The notes: generated by a model from the sequence alone, not told the origin. A stretch of DNA of 64,000 nucleotides from SG8-40 sp963792855 (GCA_963792855.1 CAWBXZ010000010.1:18693-82692), one strand, 5' to 3'; shown: positions 8,583 through 18,101, counted from the stretch's first letter. Numbers and translations: made by a program.

Positions 8583-10385
8583 ATGCATTCGACACCGCCG
8601 CTTGAGACCGTTCAAAACTGGCTAAATCGTTTCGCGACCGCACTTGATGACCGCGATTTCGCGGGCGCGCGCGCGTTGTTCACGCCAGCGGCTTGCTGGC
8701 GCGACCTTGTCGCGTTCAGCTGGAATATCGTTACCGCGGAGGGTATCGAGCAGATCGAGCACATGTTGCGGGCAACGCTCGCCGGGACCCGGCCGCACAC
8801 CTGGGAAGTTGTCGGTGAGCCGGAGGCCGTGAACGGTGATGTCATCGCGTGGCTCGGTTTTCAAACGGCGGCGGGTTCGGGCAAGGCCCGCGTCGTGCTC
8901 CGTGATGATCGTTGCAAGGTGCTCTTTACGACCCTTCGCGAGTTGCACGGGTACGCGGAGAAAACCGCCGCGAATGGGACTCGCGAACACGGCGTAGAAC
9001 ACGGCGCGAAGAAACACCGCCAGTCGTGGCTGGACCGAAAGCGTGCGGCGGAAGCCGCCCTGGGCAATACCGAACAGCCCTACTGTTTGATTGTCGGCGG
9101 TGGTCAAGGCGGTCTGGGCCTGGCTGCACGCTTGAAGCGGTTGAATGTTCCGACCATCGTGGTGGAAAAAAACCCGCGGGCGGGCGACTCATGGCGTAAC
9201 CGGTATCGCACGTTGTGCCTGCACGATCCGGTGTGGTACGACCACATGCCCTACATCCCGTTTCCGGAGCACTGGCCGGTATTCAGTCCCAAGGACAAAC
9301 TCGGCGACTGGCTGGAGATGTACGCCAAAGTGATGGAAATCGATTTTTGGGGCGCTACGCGCTGCATCGCAGCCGAGTACGATGAAGAGGCGCAGCGGTG
9401 GGCGGTTCAGGTTGAACGCGATGGCAAGGGCCTGACCCTGCGTCCGGCCCACCTGATACTCGCCACCGGCATGTCGGGCTATCCCAACCTTCCGAAAATT
9501 CCGGGCGCGGAGAACTTTGCCGGCGAGATGATGCATTCGAGCCAGTATCGAAGTGGAGAGGCCTATGCCGGCAAACGCTGCGTGGTGGTCGGATCAAACA
9601 CGTCCGGTCACGACATCTGCGCGGACCTGTGGGAATCCGACGCGCATGTGACGATGGTGCAACGCTCACCGACCGTCGTGGTTCGTTCCGAGACCATGTC
9701 TGCGATGTTCTGGGGCGCGCTTTACTCCGAAGAGGCCGTGGCCAACGGCATGGACACCGACACCGCTGATCTCATTGGGGCCTCGACGCCTTTCAAGCTG
9801 GCGCCCGAGCGTTTCATTCGCGCCAACAAGAAGATTCGCGAACTGGACCGCGATCTGTATGAAGGCCTGGATTCGATCGGCTTTCAGTACGACTTCGGCG
9901 AGGACGGCGCCGGCATCGGCGGTGCGTACGTGCGCCGCGGAGGCGGCTATTACATTGAAGTCGGTGCGTCCGCGTTGTTGATCGAAGGCAAGATCGCATT
10001 GAAAAGCGGCGCGAACATCGTGCGCCTGAAAGAAGATGGCGTCGTTTTCGACGACGGATCGTTTCTGCCCGCGGACCTGATTGTGTTCGCGACCGGCTAC
10101 GGAAACATGAATCAATGGGCGCAGACCCTGATTTCCAGAGACGTCGCGCAGCGCGTGGGCCGCTGCTGGGGGCTCGGGTCCGGCACAAAGGGCGATCCCG
10201 GACCGTGGGAAGGGGAACTGCGAAACATGTGGAAACCAACGCATCAACCAGGCCTGTGGTTTCACGGCGGGAACCTGATGCAGTCGCGCTTCTATAGCCG
10301 CTCTTTGGCGTTGCAACTCAAGGCGCGTTTCGAAGGCCTCCCGACGCCCGTGTACGGCATCCCGCCGGTTCATCACATCGAGTAG
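8583..10385 (+). CDS. NTF2-like domain fused to flavin-containing monooxygenase
   Basis: About 600 residues in two parts. Residues 1-130 (ETVQNWLNRFATALDDRDFA, FTPAACWRDLVAFSWN) form a SnoaL/NTF2-like cone domain. From about 160 the protein is a class B flavoprotein monooxygenase: CLIVGGGQGGLGLAARLKRL binds FAD, GDSWRNRYRTLCLHDPVWYD follows the usual GGTWxxN pattern, GKRCVVVGSNTSGHDICADL is the NADPH site, and LIVFATGYGNM is the conserved ATG-containing motif. Such enzymes carry out N-, S- or Baeyer-Villiger oxidations, and this NTF2-FMO arrangement is recurrent in proteobacteria and fungi. A TTG at 8547 would extend it, but the ATG at 8583 is a better start. Confidence 0.85.
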   Translation: MHSTPPLETVQNWLNRFATALDDRDFAGARALFTPAACWRDLVAFSWNIVTAEGIEQIEHMLRATLAGTRPHTWEVVGEPEAVNGDVIAWLGFQTAAGSGKARVVLRDDRCKVLFTTLRELHGYAEKTAANGTREHGVEHGAKKHRQSWLDRKRAAEAALGNTEQPYCLIVGGGQGGLGLAARLKRLNVPTIVVEKNPRAGDSWRNRYRTLCLHDPVWYDHMPYIPFPEHWPVFSPKDKLGDWLEMYAKVMEIDFWGATRCIAAEYDEEAQRWAVQVERDGKGLTLRPAHLILATGMSGYPNLPKIPGAENFAGEMMHSSQYRSGEAYAGKRCVVVGSNTSGHDICADLWESDAHVTMVQRSPTVVVRSETMSAMFWGALYSEEAVANGMDTDTADLIGASTPFKLAPERFIRANKKIRELDRDLYEGLDSIGFQYDFGEDGAGIGGAYVRRGGGYYIEVGASALLIEGKIALKSGANIVRLKEDGVVFDDGSFLPADLIVFATGYGNMNQWAQTLISRDVAQRVGRCWGLGSGTKGDPGPWEGELRNMWKPTHQPGLWFHGGNLMQSRFYSRSLALQLKARFEGLPTPVYGIPPVHHIE

Positions 10386-10397
10386 GCGGAATATCGC

Positions 10398-10449
10398 AGT
10401 CAGGTCCTGCAATGTAGCAATCAGGGCGGTCAGAGCCTTTTGATTTACT
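10398..10449 (+). repeat. Dispersed intergenic repeat, copy 2
   Basis: Reads CAGTCAGGTCCTGCAATGTA and then GGGCGGTCAGAGCCTTTTGA. It aligns along its length with the copy at 6349-6400, with a handful of substitutions. It follows the FMO stop codon by about 13 bases. Confidence 0.6.
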
Positions 10450-10579
10450 TTTCGAAATGCGGGCAGCTCAGTCTGACCCGATCAGGATCTCTTGGGATCA
10501 ACTCAGCATGACCCTATTTGTATTCCCGGTTTCTGACGTTGACCACGTCAGAGAAAAAAAACGCTAGGCTAACGCTGTA

Positions 10580-11263
10580 ATGCCGTACCTGATCATCATT
10601 CTCTTGCTGCTGGCGGCCGTGCTGGGCCCTTCGATGTGGGTGAGCAGGATCATGAGCCGCTACAGCAAACCCGTTGACCGTTACCTGAACTCCGGCGGCG
10701 AAGTGGCGCGCCGCCTTCTCGACGAACTCGGCCTGCACGAGGTCGGCACTGAAATCACCGAGAAGGGCGACCATTACGATCCGGAACAGCGCATGGTCAG
10801 GCTGTCGCGGCAAAATTACGAAGACTGCTCGCTGACGGCCATCACGATTGCCGCGCATGAGGTCGGCCATGCGCTCCAGCACGCCGACGGCTACCTTCCC
10901 CTGAAGTGGCGCACCCGGCTTGTGCGCTGGGTCGCTCCGGTGGAGAAAACCGGCGCCGCCCTGTTGATGGCGACGCCGCTGATCATCGGCATTACCCGCG
11001 CGCCGATTGCAGGCCTGTTGATGGCGACCGGCGGATTATTGACGCTGGGCTCCGGAGTGGTGATGCATCTGCTGACGCTGCCGACCGAATTGGACGCCAG
11101 CTTCGGACGCGCCTTGCCGTTGCTGAAGAAGCACAATCTTCTGGCGGTGCGCGATGAACCACATGCCCGGCGATTGTTGCGGGCAGCGGCGCTGACCTAT
11201 GTCGCCGCGTCGTTGATGAGCTTGCTCAATGTGGCACGATGGTGGGCGATTCTGCGGCGCTGA
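10580..11263 (+). CDS. Neutral zinc metallopeptidase, YugP type
   Basis: A 227-residue membrane protease matching the YugP/Zn_peptidase_2 family in size. An N-terminal membrane segment (YLIIILLLLAAVLGPSMWV) is followed by ARRLLDELGLHEVGTEITEKG, then DHYDPEQRMVRLSRQNYEDC and the zinc site AAHEVGHALQHADGY (HEVGH at about residue 95). Further membrane helices lie at about 125-170, and the family's second conserved stretch LPTELDASFGRALPLLKK contributes the remaining metal ligand. The physiological substrate is unknown. The Shine-Dalgarno site is weak, but the ATG at 10580 is the only start that includes the first helix. Confidence 0.9.
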   Translation: MPYLIIILLLLAAVLGPSMWVSRIMSRYSKPVDRYLNSGGEVARRLLDELGLHEVGTEITEKGDHYDPEQRMVRLSRQNYEDCSLTAITIAAHEVGHALQHADGYLPLKWRTRLVRWVAPVEKTGAALLMATPLIIGITRAPIAGLLMATGGLLTLGSGVVMHLLTLPTELDASFGRALPLLKKHNLLAVRDEPHARRLLRAAALTYVAASLMSLLNVARWWAILRR

Positions 11264-11393
11264 AACCCCGCGTGCAGTCACCGATGCGGAAGAACTGAAA
11301 AGCGCACTGCCGTCACCAATGATCTGCGGGCTTGTGCCGGCGCCAGCGACCGGGACAATATAGACACTTATCCCACACCGTCAGGAGACGACC

Positions 11394-11612
11394 ATGGACC
11401 TTCTTGAAATCGAAGAAAAGCACGAGATGCGGCGCGAAGAGGCGGCGAAGCTGCTGCGCCGCATCGCCGACTCACTCAGCCGCCAGAACGACCTCGAGTT
11501 CGTTCGGGAAGGCAAGAAAATCACGATTGCCGTGCCCGACCAGGTCGAGGTCGAACTCGAGCTGGAGGTTGGCGAGGACGGCACCAGCTTCGAGATCGAG
11601 ATCAACTGGTGA
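11394..11612 (+). CDS. Amphi-Trp domain protein
   Basis: A 72-residue protein that fits the amphi-Trp family: an amphipathic N-terminal helix (EEKHEMRREEAAKLLRRIAD), a central LEFVREGKKITIAVPDQVEV, and a C-terminal acidic strand ending in Trp (SFEIEINW). Members are small cytosolic proteins of unknown function, often beside stress or redox genes. A clear TCAGGAGACGACC ribosome-binding site precedes the ATG. Confidence 0.85.
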   Translation: MDLLEIEEKHEMRREEAAKLLRRIADSLSRQNDLEFVREGKKITIAVPDQVEVELELEVGEDGTSFEIEINW

Positions 11613-11639
11613 TTTCCCGCCGTTGTCCGCATGGAGATT

Positions 11640-11762
11640 GATTAAGGGGGCAGGGCTTTTCGCTGTTATTCTGGAATGCGTATTTTCGTGGAAGAATCAT
11701 GCGTAAACCCGGCAGCAAGATCGGACAAGTGAGACGAGGGCGGCCTTTGCAAAAAGGGTACT
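11640..11762 (+). repeat. Degenerate repeat, partner of 16555-16665
   Basis: Begins TTAAGGGGGCAGGGCTTTT and, about 60 bases on, contains CGTAAACCCGGCAGCAAG and GAGACGAGGGCGGCCTT. The stretch at 16555-16665 has the same two blocks in the same order (TTAAAGGGGCAGAGCCGTTT, CGTAAACTTGGCAGCAAG, GAGACGAGAGCAGCCTT). The second block can be read as a basic peptide, so the pair may be remnants of one coding element, perhaps a transposase tail; I cannot name it. Confidence 0.45.
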
Positions 11763-11838
11763 GTCCGCTTGAATGCCTGGAGCGCCTTAATGAGTTTTTG
11801 CCGGTAACCAAGAGTCCAGTCAAGAGCGAGCATCGCAT

Positions 11839-12678
11839 TTGAATCCACCCACCGAGACCGCGCCTATCGGCGTGTTCGATTCCGGCGTCGGCGGCCTGTC
11901 GGTATTGCGGGAAATCCGCCGCCTGCTGCCGGCAGAAAACCTGCACTATGTCGCCGATTCCGCGTACGTCCCGTACGGCGAGAAGTCGCGCGAGTTCGTC
12001 GAGCAGCGCGCCGTCGCCATCAGCCAGTTTCTGATCGCGCAAGGCGCGAAAGCCATCGTTGTCGCGTGCAACACGGCCACGAGTGCCGCCGTCGCAACAC
12101 TGCGCGCAGGTTTTGCGTTACCCATAGTCGGCGTCGAACCGGCATTGAAACCGGCTGCGGAGGTCACGCGCTCCGGTGTCATCGGCGTGCTCGCCACCAG
12201 GGGTACGCTGCACGGCGAGAAACTTCACCAGTTGCAGCAGCGTGTTGCCGCTAACGTGCAGGTGCTGGCGCAGGCCTGCGACGGATGGGTCGAACAGGTG
12301 GAGACGGGCGATCTCACCGGCCCGACGGCGCGGGCGCTGGTCGAGCGCCACGTGCGTCCGTTGATCGAACGCGGTGCGGATGCGCTGGTTCTGGGATGCA
12401 CCCACCATCCCTTCCTGGCACCGCTGATCCGCGAAGTCGCCGGGCCGGATGTTCATGTCATCGACCCATCGCCGGCCGTCGCGCGCGAACTCAAGCGCCG
12501 GATGGAGAGCGCAAACCTGTTGTCTGCCGCAACGGAAAGCGGACAAGAGAAGTTCTGGACCACCGGTGATCCGGAACGCGTAGGCCCGCTGATCAGCGCA
12601 CTGTGGGGCAGGGAATGCGAGGTCGGGCAGGTCTTGCTGCCGTTGCCAGATGCTGACGAACGAATCGAGACGAATTAA
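11839..12678 (+). CDS. murI: Glutamate racemase
   Basis: A 279-residue racemase that makes D-glutamate for peptidoglycan in the cytosol. The N-terminal IGVFDSGVGGLSVLREIRRL carries the first substrate-binding Asp-Ser, VACNTATSAAVATLR (about 75) carries the first catalytic Cys, and LVLGCTHHPFLAPLIREVAG (about 188) carries the second Cys-Thr-His. YVADSAYVPYGEKS is the usual proline-tyrosine-glycine loop. Translation starts at TTG (11839) after a weak GAGCGAG site; no ATG is available upstream of the conserved first strand. Length is normal. It stands alone. Confidence 0.95.
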   Translation: MNPPTETAPIGVFDSGVGGLSVLREIRRLLPAENLHYVADSAYVPYGEKSREFVEQRAVAISQFLIAQGAKAIVVACNTATSAAVATLRAGFALPIVGVEPALKPAAEVTRSGVIGVLATRGTLHGEKLHQLQQRVAANVQVLAQACDGWVEQVETGDLTGPTARALVERHVRPLIERGADALVLGCTHHPFLAPLIREVAGPDVHVIDPSPAVARELKRRMESANLLSAATESGQEKFWTTGDPERVGPLISALWGRECEVGQVLLPLPDADERIETN

Positions 12679-12686
12679 AGAAAATC

Positions 12687-12705
12687 AAAGGGGGCGCTGC
12701 CCTTT
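12687..12705 (+). repeat. Post-stop AAAGGG/CCCTTT hairpin
   Basis: AAAGGG-GGCGCTG-CCCTTT, a perfect six-base-arm inverted repeat eight bases after the murI stop. Same design as those at 6992 and 54644. Confidence 0.45.
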
Positions 12706-12871
12706 ACGGTCTCGTATGTTCGAGTCCCTGTTCCTTAACTAAAGGCGTCAACCCCCTTTACGCGCATTCGCCATTTTGATTCAAGTCAAGGTCTTGGGGA
12801 TTAAGGCGAGCAGACTGAAAAAAGAGGTTTGGGGTTTTGTTGGTTATTCAAATCGTTTTGTGAATCAACGA

Positions 12872-13393
12872 ATGCGCGCCGTTCTTAACGTTTTCCAACC
12901 GCGACTTGCACAAGCAACTATAGCTTTCCTTGCTTTGCTTCTTGGCGTGGCGGTCTATTGCCTCGACCGCCAGCCTGAGAGTACCTATTTCATGGCGCAG
13001 TGGGGGATCCGGGGTGGCAACCTGGACTCTGGTTTTGGCGGGATCGGCAACCACCTGCCAACATTTCTCCATGCTTACGCGTTCATCATGTTAACGCTCG
13101 CTGTCGTCGTGCCGCGTCGCAATGGGGCAATCGCGATCTGCTGTCTTTGGTTTGTCGCCGATAGCCTTTTTGAGCTTGGCCAAATTGGCGTGCTCTCGGA
13201 GCAAATCGCCAACGGCGTCCCTGACTGGTTCCGGGGAATCCCGTTCCTTGAAAACACCGTTGATTACTTCGTCTTTGGCACATTTGATGTCATTGATCTC
13301 TACTCGATAGCGTTCGGTAGCCTGGCGGCATTCCTGACCTTTGTGGTCAGTGCACCCGCGGGCGACAAGAGAGGTTCCAATGTCCGGATATAG
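12872..13393 (+). CDS. Hypothetical membrane protein
   Basis: A protein of about 173 residues with several hydrophobic segments: ATIAFLALLLGVAVYCLD (about 18-35), FLHAYAFIMLTLAVVVP, GAIAICCLWFVADSLFELGQ and a final FGSLAAFLTFVVSAP. I do not recognise a named family. The start is uncertain: a TTG at 12776 would add 32 residues, and neither start has a strong ribosome-binding site. The 3' end overlaps the start of the beta-helix protein gene by 14 bases, so the two are probably co-expressed and this may be a membrane partner of that surface protein. Confidence 0.6.
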   Translation: MRAVLNVFQPRLAQATIAFLALLLGVAVYCLDRQPESTYFMAQWGIRGGNLDSGFGGIGNHLPTFLHAYAFIMLTLAVVVPRRNGAIAICCLWFVADSLFELGQIGVLSEQIANGVPDWFRGIPFLENTVDYFVFGTFDVIDLYSIAFGSLAAFLTFVVSAPAGDKRGSNVRI

Positions 13394-16096
13394 AAATTTC
13401 TATCGGCTCGCCACACTGCCTGCAATTGCCACCTTGGCGTTCTTGAGCGTAGTAGGGTCTGGCGGGGGCGGTGGCGGAGGTGCCAGTCCAACGACTCCAG
13501 TCGTCTACACCGGGGTTACCAGCATTGCGACGGTTACGCCAACTAATGCTTCGAAACTCACCTCCGATGTTGTCGGTGGTGGTGACGCTGCCAGCATCAT
13601 TGGTGGCGGCGTCAGTGGCGTCTCGATCGGGAATAGCGGCGCTGCGCAAGACACTCAGGAAAAAGGCAGTGGTGCGCTAGATCTCTCGCTGCGGCTAAGC
13701 CGGATTTTCCGGGATGTTGCGTCGCATGCGAAACGGGCAAGTGCAACCGCCCCGCCGGTGGCTTCGGTAGTTCCGGTTGACGATACCGTACCCTGTGACA
13801 ACAACCAGGGTTCGATACGCATCTTCGGCACCCTCAATGACGATGGCACGGGAACAGTGTCGGTCACCTTCAGTTTTTGTCTCCTCGACGGCGTTACGGT
13901 CAATGGTCCCGCAACAATGCAGGTACACGTTTTCGACCTTGGGTTGTTCTTTCCAACTGACTTCACCATCAGTTTCGTAAGACTTACGCTTCGTGCATCT
14001 GGCCTTAGTGTCGATACAGGCGGATCGATCCGCGTGCAGATCAATGTCGGTACCAATACGGAAACGGTGACCGTAAACATGGTCGAATTGGATAACTTTA
14101 CCGGCGAGACCGTGAAAATCGAGAATTTCGCTATCGTGAGCGTGTACGACAATATCCTGTTCCCGACGACGTTCACCGGAAGCCTCACGGGACGAGTGTT
14201 CGATTACGTCTACGGATACGTCGACGTCACTACCGCTACACCGTTTGTTTTCGCCACGTTAACGCAGCTCTTTCCGAACGGCGGTGAGATATTGCTGACG
14301 GGCAGCGGAGGCGGCACCATCCTTGTTAGAGCCCTTTCCGCCACCATGGTGGAGTTGGAGCTGGACCTTGATGGTATGGGAGGCCCAGACAACACGGCCA
14401 GGCTGAAATGGACCGATCTCACGGGGCCGGTTGGAAGCGACCTGGGGGACGACGACGGCGATGGCATGCACAACAGCTGGGAAGTGGCATATGGGCTGAA
14501 TCCGAACGATCCTTCAGATGCGGCGCTCGATCATGACGGCGATGGAGCGAGCAGTCTTTCGGAGTACATGACCGGCACCGATCCGAATGATGACACCTCC
14601 ACTCCGTCGGCCGTCGACCTTTCGATCAGTGTCACCGACTCGCCCGACCCTGTTTTTGTGGGCGGCAATCTGACGTATGCGATCACGGTCTCGAATACAA
14701 GCGCAATGAGTGCTTTCAATGTAGTAATGACCGACACATTGCCGACGAGTGTCGACTTCGTATCCGCGACGCCGGGGCAAGGAACTTGCACAGGGACGAG
14801 TACGGTCATCTGCAGCCTGGGGACACTAAATGCATTTAGTGATGCAGTAGTTTCGATAGTCGTGTTGCCCAATGTAGAGGGAGTCAGCAACAACACGGCG
14901 ACTGTGACCAGCGACTCGTTTGAAATCAATACGGCTAACAACAGCGCAACAAGCACCACGGCAGTGGGACAGTCTGCCGCGGGAATTCAGGGGCTAATCG
15001 ATGCGGCCTCAAACGGTGACACGATAATTGTCGCGCCGGGCGTGTATATCGGAAACATTAATTTTGGCGGCAAGGCCATTACGGTAAAAAGTGACCAGGG
15101 GCCGACGGTGACGATAATCGACGGCGCCGGGTTGGACTCTGTCGTTACGTTCAACTCCGGCGAGGGGAATACGTCGGTACTGGATGGTTTTACGATACAG
15201 AATGGCTCAGCGAGTGAAGGAGGAGGAATCTCGGTTCAGTCTTCCTCTCCCACGATCATCAATAACATCATCGCCGATAACACTGCCTGCGCTGGCGCCG
15301 GAATAGGACTCGGTTTCGCCTCTCCGGTTATTCAGGGAAATATCATTCGCAATAACAGCAAGGGCGGGTGTAGCGGCGGCATAGGTGGGGGAGGCGTCAG
15401 TATTCGTGGTGCCTCGTCCCCACAGATTCTCGATAACGACATTTCCGGCAATTCTTCCAGTGACGGAGGCGGACTCAGTCTGTTCGCGGCCGGCACTCCG
15501 ACGATCCGCAACAATGTCATTAGCGGTAATAGTGGAGGCGCGATCGATATGGTGAACGCCTCAGATGCCTTGATCGTCCAGAATGTGATCAGTGGTAACA
15601 GTTCTCCGACATGCGGCGGCATTTCCTGGCTTGTTCCGTCGGGCGCGCGCGGTCCCCGGCTCGTGAATAACACGATTGTCGATAACGACGGCGCACAAGG
15701 CTCCGGCATTTGTGCCGACGGATTTGACGTTTGACCGAGTTGGTCAATAACGTCATCGTAGCGAAGGACGGTCAAACCGCCGTCTATTGTGGAAATTTTG
15801 GCGACCCGAATCCGCCGATTATCAGATTCAATGATGTATTCAGCCCGACAGGTACCCGGTATGGGGGGGTATGTGCGGATCAAACTGGCATAAACGGTAA
15901 TCTTTCCGTTGACCCACTATTTGTCAATCCATCAAGTGGTGACTACGGTCTCCAGCCGACTTCTCCTGTCATCGACGCTGGAGACAATGCAGCGCCTGAT
16001 CTCCCGGCAACTGATATCGCTGGAAACACCAGAATCGTCGATGGGGATGGCGACAGCACAGCCGTGGTCGACATGGGGGCATATGAGACGCCATAG
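13380..16096 (+). CDS. Surface protein: Ca-binding repeats, DUF11 and right-handed beta-helix (frameshifted)
   Basis: A large exported protein. The N-terminus (YRLATLPAIATLAFLSVV) is a signal segment leading into a poly-Gly stretch where lipoproteins of this type have Cys-Gly-Gly, but here the Cys is absent. A beta-rich domain (about 120-340) is followed by thrombospondin-3/dockerin-like calcium loops (DDDGDGMHNSWEVAYGLNP, LDHDGDGASSLSEYMTG), a DUF11 domain (VDLSISVTDSPDPVFVGGNL) and a parallel beta-helix (GIQGLIDAASNGDTIIVAPG, then N-I-I/S-G-N repeats). The first frame stops at 15734, while the remaining helix and the terminal ADVDMGAYE-type anchor continue in the overlapping frame from 15731. 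One extra T in the TTT run at about 15731 would join them, so this is one gene with a frameshift. Confidence 0.75.
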
Positions 16097-16213
16097 GTCG
16101 CGTACGAGAAACAATCAGGGCAGGCTGGAGTTCCCGTAGCGAATCGCTGGTTCAGGTTTTGCAATGTTGCATTTTCCGAATCTGGCCGATCATGAAAAAT
16201 GAGAGACCGGAAC

Positions 16214-16405
16214 CTAATCCCCTCTGCCCTCGCTAACAGTCATGCTGGAGGGCCGCATTTCGAGATGGATGTGAAGCGCTGAAACCGCCGCCGTCATATG
16301 TTCCAGGATCCAGCTCAAGGCAACGAAGGCATTCGCCAACAACATTCCGCACGTCCACAATAGTTCGTCGACAGCGGCTTTCAGAAAGGACAGTAGTTTC
16401 GTCAT
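16214..16405 (-). CDS. Possible small membrane-associated protein
   Basis: A 63-codon frame beginning MTKLLSFLKAAVDELLW, with a GGAGCGCCTTA ribosome-binding site at suitable spacing. It has one hydrophobic stretch (TCGMLLANAFVALSWILEHM). I know no homologue, and the frame could be chance, so it is listed only because start signal and hydrophobic profile agree. Confidence 0.25.
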   Translation of the reverse strand: MTKLLSFLKAAVDELLWTCGMLLANAFVALSWILEHMTAAVSALHIHLEMRPSSMTVSEGRGD

Positions 16406-16554
16406 TTAAGGCGCTCCATGTAAGTCATTTATCGGTCAGTAAGTGAGTGGTCGTCTTGCGGAAGTCATCAACCGTGTGATTGAGGACAGAGTGCCGATGG
16501 AGGGCTCCCAACGCTGCGAAGCGTAACGCAGCAAGAATGTGCGGAAATACCCTA

Positions 16555-16665
16555 GTTAAAGGGGCAGAGCCGTTTCCGTGGTCACGACTACTTCCGGTAA
16601 CACAGATCGAGCGTAAACTTGGCAGCAAGGTTGGACTGGACAGGCGAGACGAGAGCAGCCTTCTG
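16555..16665 (+). repeat. Degenerate repeat, partner of 11640-11762
   Basis: Contains TTAAAGGGGCAGAGCCGTTT and CGTAAACTTGGCAGCAAG in the same order and spacing class as the other copy. It ends just upstream of the flavodoxin gene at 16710. Confidence 0.45.
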
Positions 16666-16709
16666 AAATGGATCTCGATCCTTAATCTCGAAACCAGGCG
16701 AAGCTTTGA

Positions 16710-17225
16710 ATGCGTGGCGCAATCTTTTTCTCGGGCAGGTACGGCAGCACGGCTCAGTATGCTGCCTGGATTAGCGAAGCGACCGGTTTGCGGGCGTTTG
16801 ATGTCAACGATGCTGGTGCTGATCCGTCGAAGTACGACTTCCTGGTCCTTGGCAGTTCGGTCATCATCTACAAACTCACGATCCGGAAATGGGTGAAAGC
16901 CAATTGGGGCGGCATTGATAACAAGCCGGTCATCCTGTTTACCGTTTCCGGTGCGCCTGCCGGGCCGAAACTCGATGGTTGGATCGCGGACAGCCTGCCG
17001 GAGCGTTTGATTTCACGAATGGAGCACGTTGCATTGCGCGGAAGAATGGACCCGGAAAAGTTTGGCTGGTGGGTGAGGCTGCTTTTGCGAGTCGGGGCAT
17101 GGATGTCCGAAGAAGACCAGACAAAGAGAGAAGAGCTGGAAGGATTCGACTACATGGACAAATTCGCCATTGAGCCGATCAAGCAACTGGTTCAGAGATT
17201 TCAGTCAGGTGAGGCAGCTTCGTAA
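16710..17225 (+). CDS. Flavodoxin domain protein (HemG-like)
   Basis: A 171-residue flavodoxin-fold protein. The FMN loop is FFSGRYGSTAQYAAWISE at residues 6-23, and YDFLVLGSSVIIYKLTIRKW follows the menaquinone-dependent protoporphyrinogen oxidase (HemG) and flavodoxin_5 pattern, as does KPVILFTVSGAPAGPKLDGW. The C-terminal half (SRMEHVALRGRMDPEKFGWW, RVGAWMSEEDQTKREELEGF) also resembles HemG-like proteins. It could oxidise a quinone-linked substrate, but assignment as HemG itself is not justified. Start ATG 16710 with an AGGCGAAG site. Confidence 0.8.
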   Translation: MRGAIFFSGRYGSTAQYAAWISEATGLRAFDVNDAGADPSKYDFLVLGSSVIIYKLTIRKWVKANWGGIDNKPVILFTVSGAPAGPKLDGWIADSLPERLISRMEHVALRGRMDPEKFGWWVRLLLRVGAWMSEEDQTKREELEGFDYMDKFAIEPIKQLVQRFQSGEAAS

Positions 17226-17572
17226 CAAGTCAGTCTCTGCCCGCATCGAATAGATATCGGGGCCCTTCCTGAACCAAAATATCAGGCGAGAATAGTGAAC
17301 AAGCTGTGTGCCCGGTATGTTCGCGGCAAACGCAACATGTGCGCAAACGGCCGGTCGATAGCGGGCGTTTTTCTGGTATCCGTAAGCCATCCGTAGCTTA
17401 TCCGTATGGTATCGGTATGCCTCCGGAAGCTATCCTGACGTCCAGCGCCGCTTGCACTTGCACGAATGGCATGGGACACCGCTGGTGCCCCGCGAAGAAT
17501 AGATGACATTTATCTCGAGGTAATTGCGGGCAAGTGGTTCAGGTGTTTTAACGGATCAACGGGAGGAGAACG
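17226..17572. other. Intergenic region with 11-bp tandem repeat
   Basis: No gene is recognisable. The only structure is the 11-bp tandem repeat at 17375-17440. Confidence 0.5.
17375..17440 (+). repeat. Degenerate 11-bp tandem repeat, locus A
   Basis: Six consecutive 11-base units: GGTATCCGTAA, GCCATCCGTAG, CTTATCCGTAT, GGTATCGGTAT, GCCTCCGGAAG and CTATCCTGACG. The consensus GCCATCCGTAT is the same as at 37390-37466. The period is close to one helical turn. Confidence 0.65.
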
Positions 17573-17995
17573 ATGCGCTCAAATGAACGATTCACGTTTC
17601 CCTGGCTAGTCGCCGGCTTCTTTGCGATCTGCGCAGTTTTTTCGTCACTACCTGCCGCCGCACAATCATCGGCCATCGAAGGTAGCTGGAAGCTTGTGTC
17701 GCGCGTCCTGCCCGACGGCAAACTCGGATCGTTCTCCGCGCTTGCCGCCTACAGATTGACGGCGGACGAGTACACCGAAAGCAGGCTGTTCAGGGTGTTT
17801 GACGACCCGTCGAGCGGCAAAGGTGTGGATTATGAAACTGTCGGCGCCGTGAGGGCCGAGCCGATGAAACAAACCGGGCAGCAGATCCGTATCAAGGCGC
17901 CCTTCGACCCGGTAACCTGGATATTTGAAGGCAGCAAGCTGACAGCGATTGCAGCTGGCGGAGAATTCGTCGATAACTGGGCAAGAGTGAAATGA
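17573..17995 (+). CDS. Small secreted lipocalin-like protein
   Basis: A 140-residue protein with a signal peptide (FPWLVAGFFAICAVFSSLPA, cleavage near AAAQSS). The mature chain starts AIEGSWKLVSRVLPDGK and ends FEGSKLTAIAAGGEFVDNWA, a small beta-barrel pattern like the lipocalin-like proteins. It shares the opening 'GSWKLVS' style with the protein at 6477. The ribosome-binding site GGGAGGAGAACG is strong. Periplasmic; ligand unknown. Confidence 0.6.
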   Translation: MRSNERFTFPWLVAGFFAICAVFSSLPAAAQSSAIEGSWKLVSRVLPDGKLGSFSALAAYRLTADEYTESRLFRVFDDPSSGKGVDYETVGAVRAEPMKQTGQQIRIKAPFDPVTWIFEGSKLTAIAAGGEFVDNWARVK

Positions 17996-18101
17996 AACCA
18001 GCGATCGCCCGGGCGCCCATTCGAGAGCATTCGTGTGTGAGCGTCAAATTTCCTAACGCCGCGAGGCCCTGAAACAAGGTCCTAGTGACCGGGGAGTAGA
18101 T

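Larger units (their letters stand above)
16097..16709. other. Intergenic region with repeats
   Basis: It holds a fragment of the dispersed repeat at 16146-16180 (CAGGTTTTGCAATGTTGCA), a possible small minus-strand gene (16214-16405) and the degenerate repeat at 16555-16665. Nothing else is recognisable. Confidence 0.5.

Noticed and set aside
12710..12745. A TTCGAGTCCC sequence resembling a tRNA T-arm
   Set aside because: No acceptor stem, D-arm or anticodon arm can be built around it.
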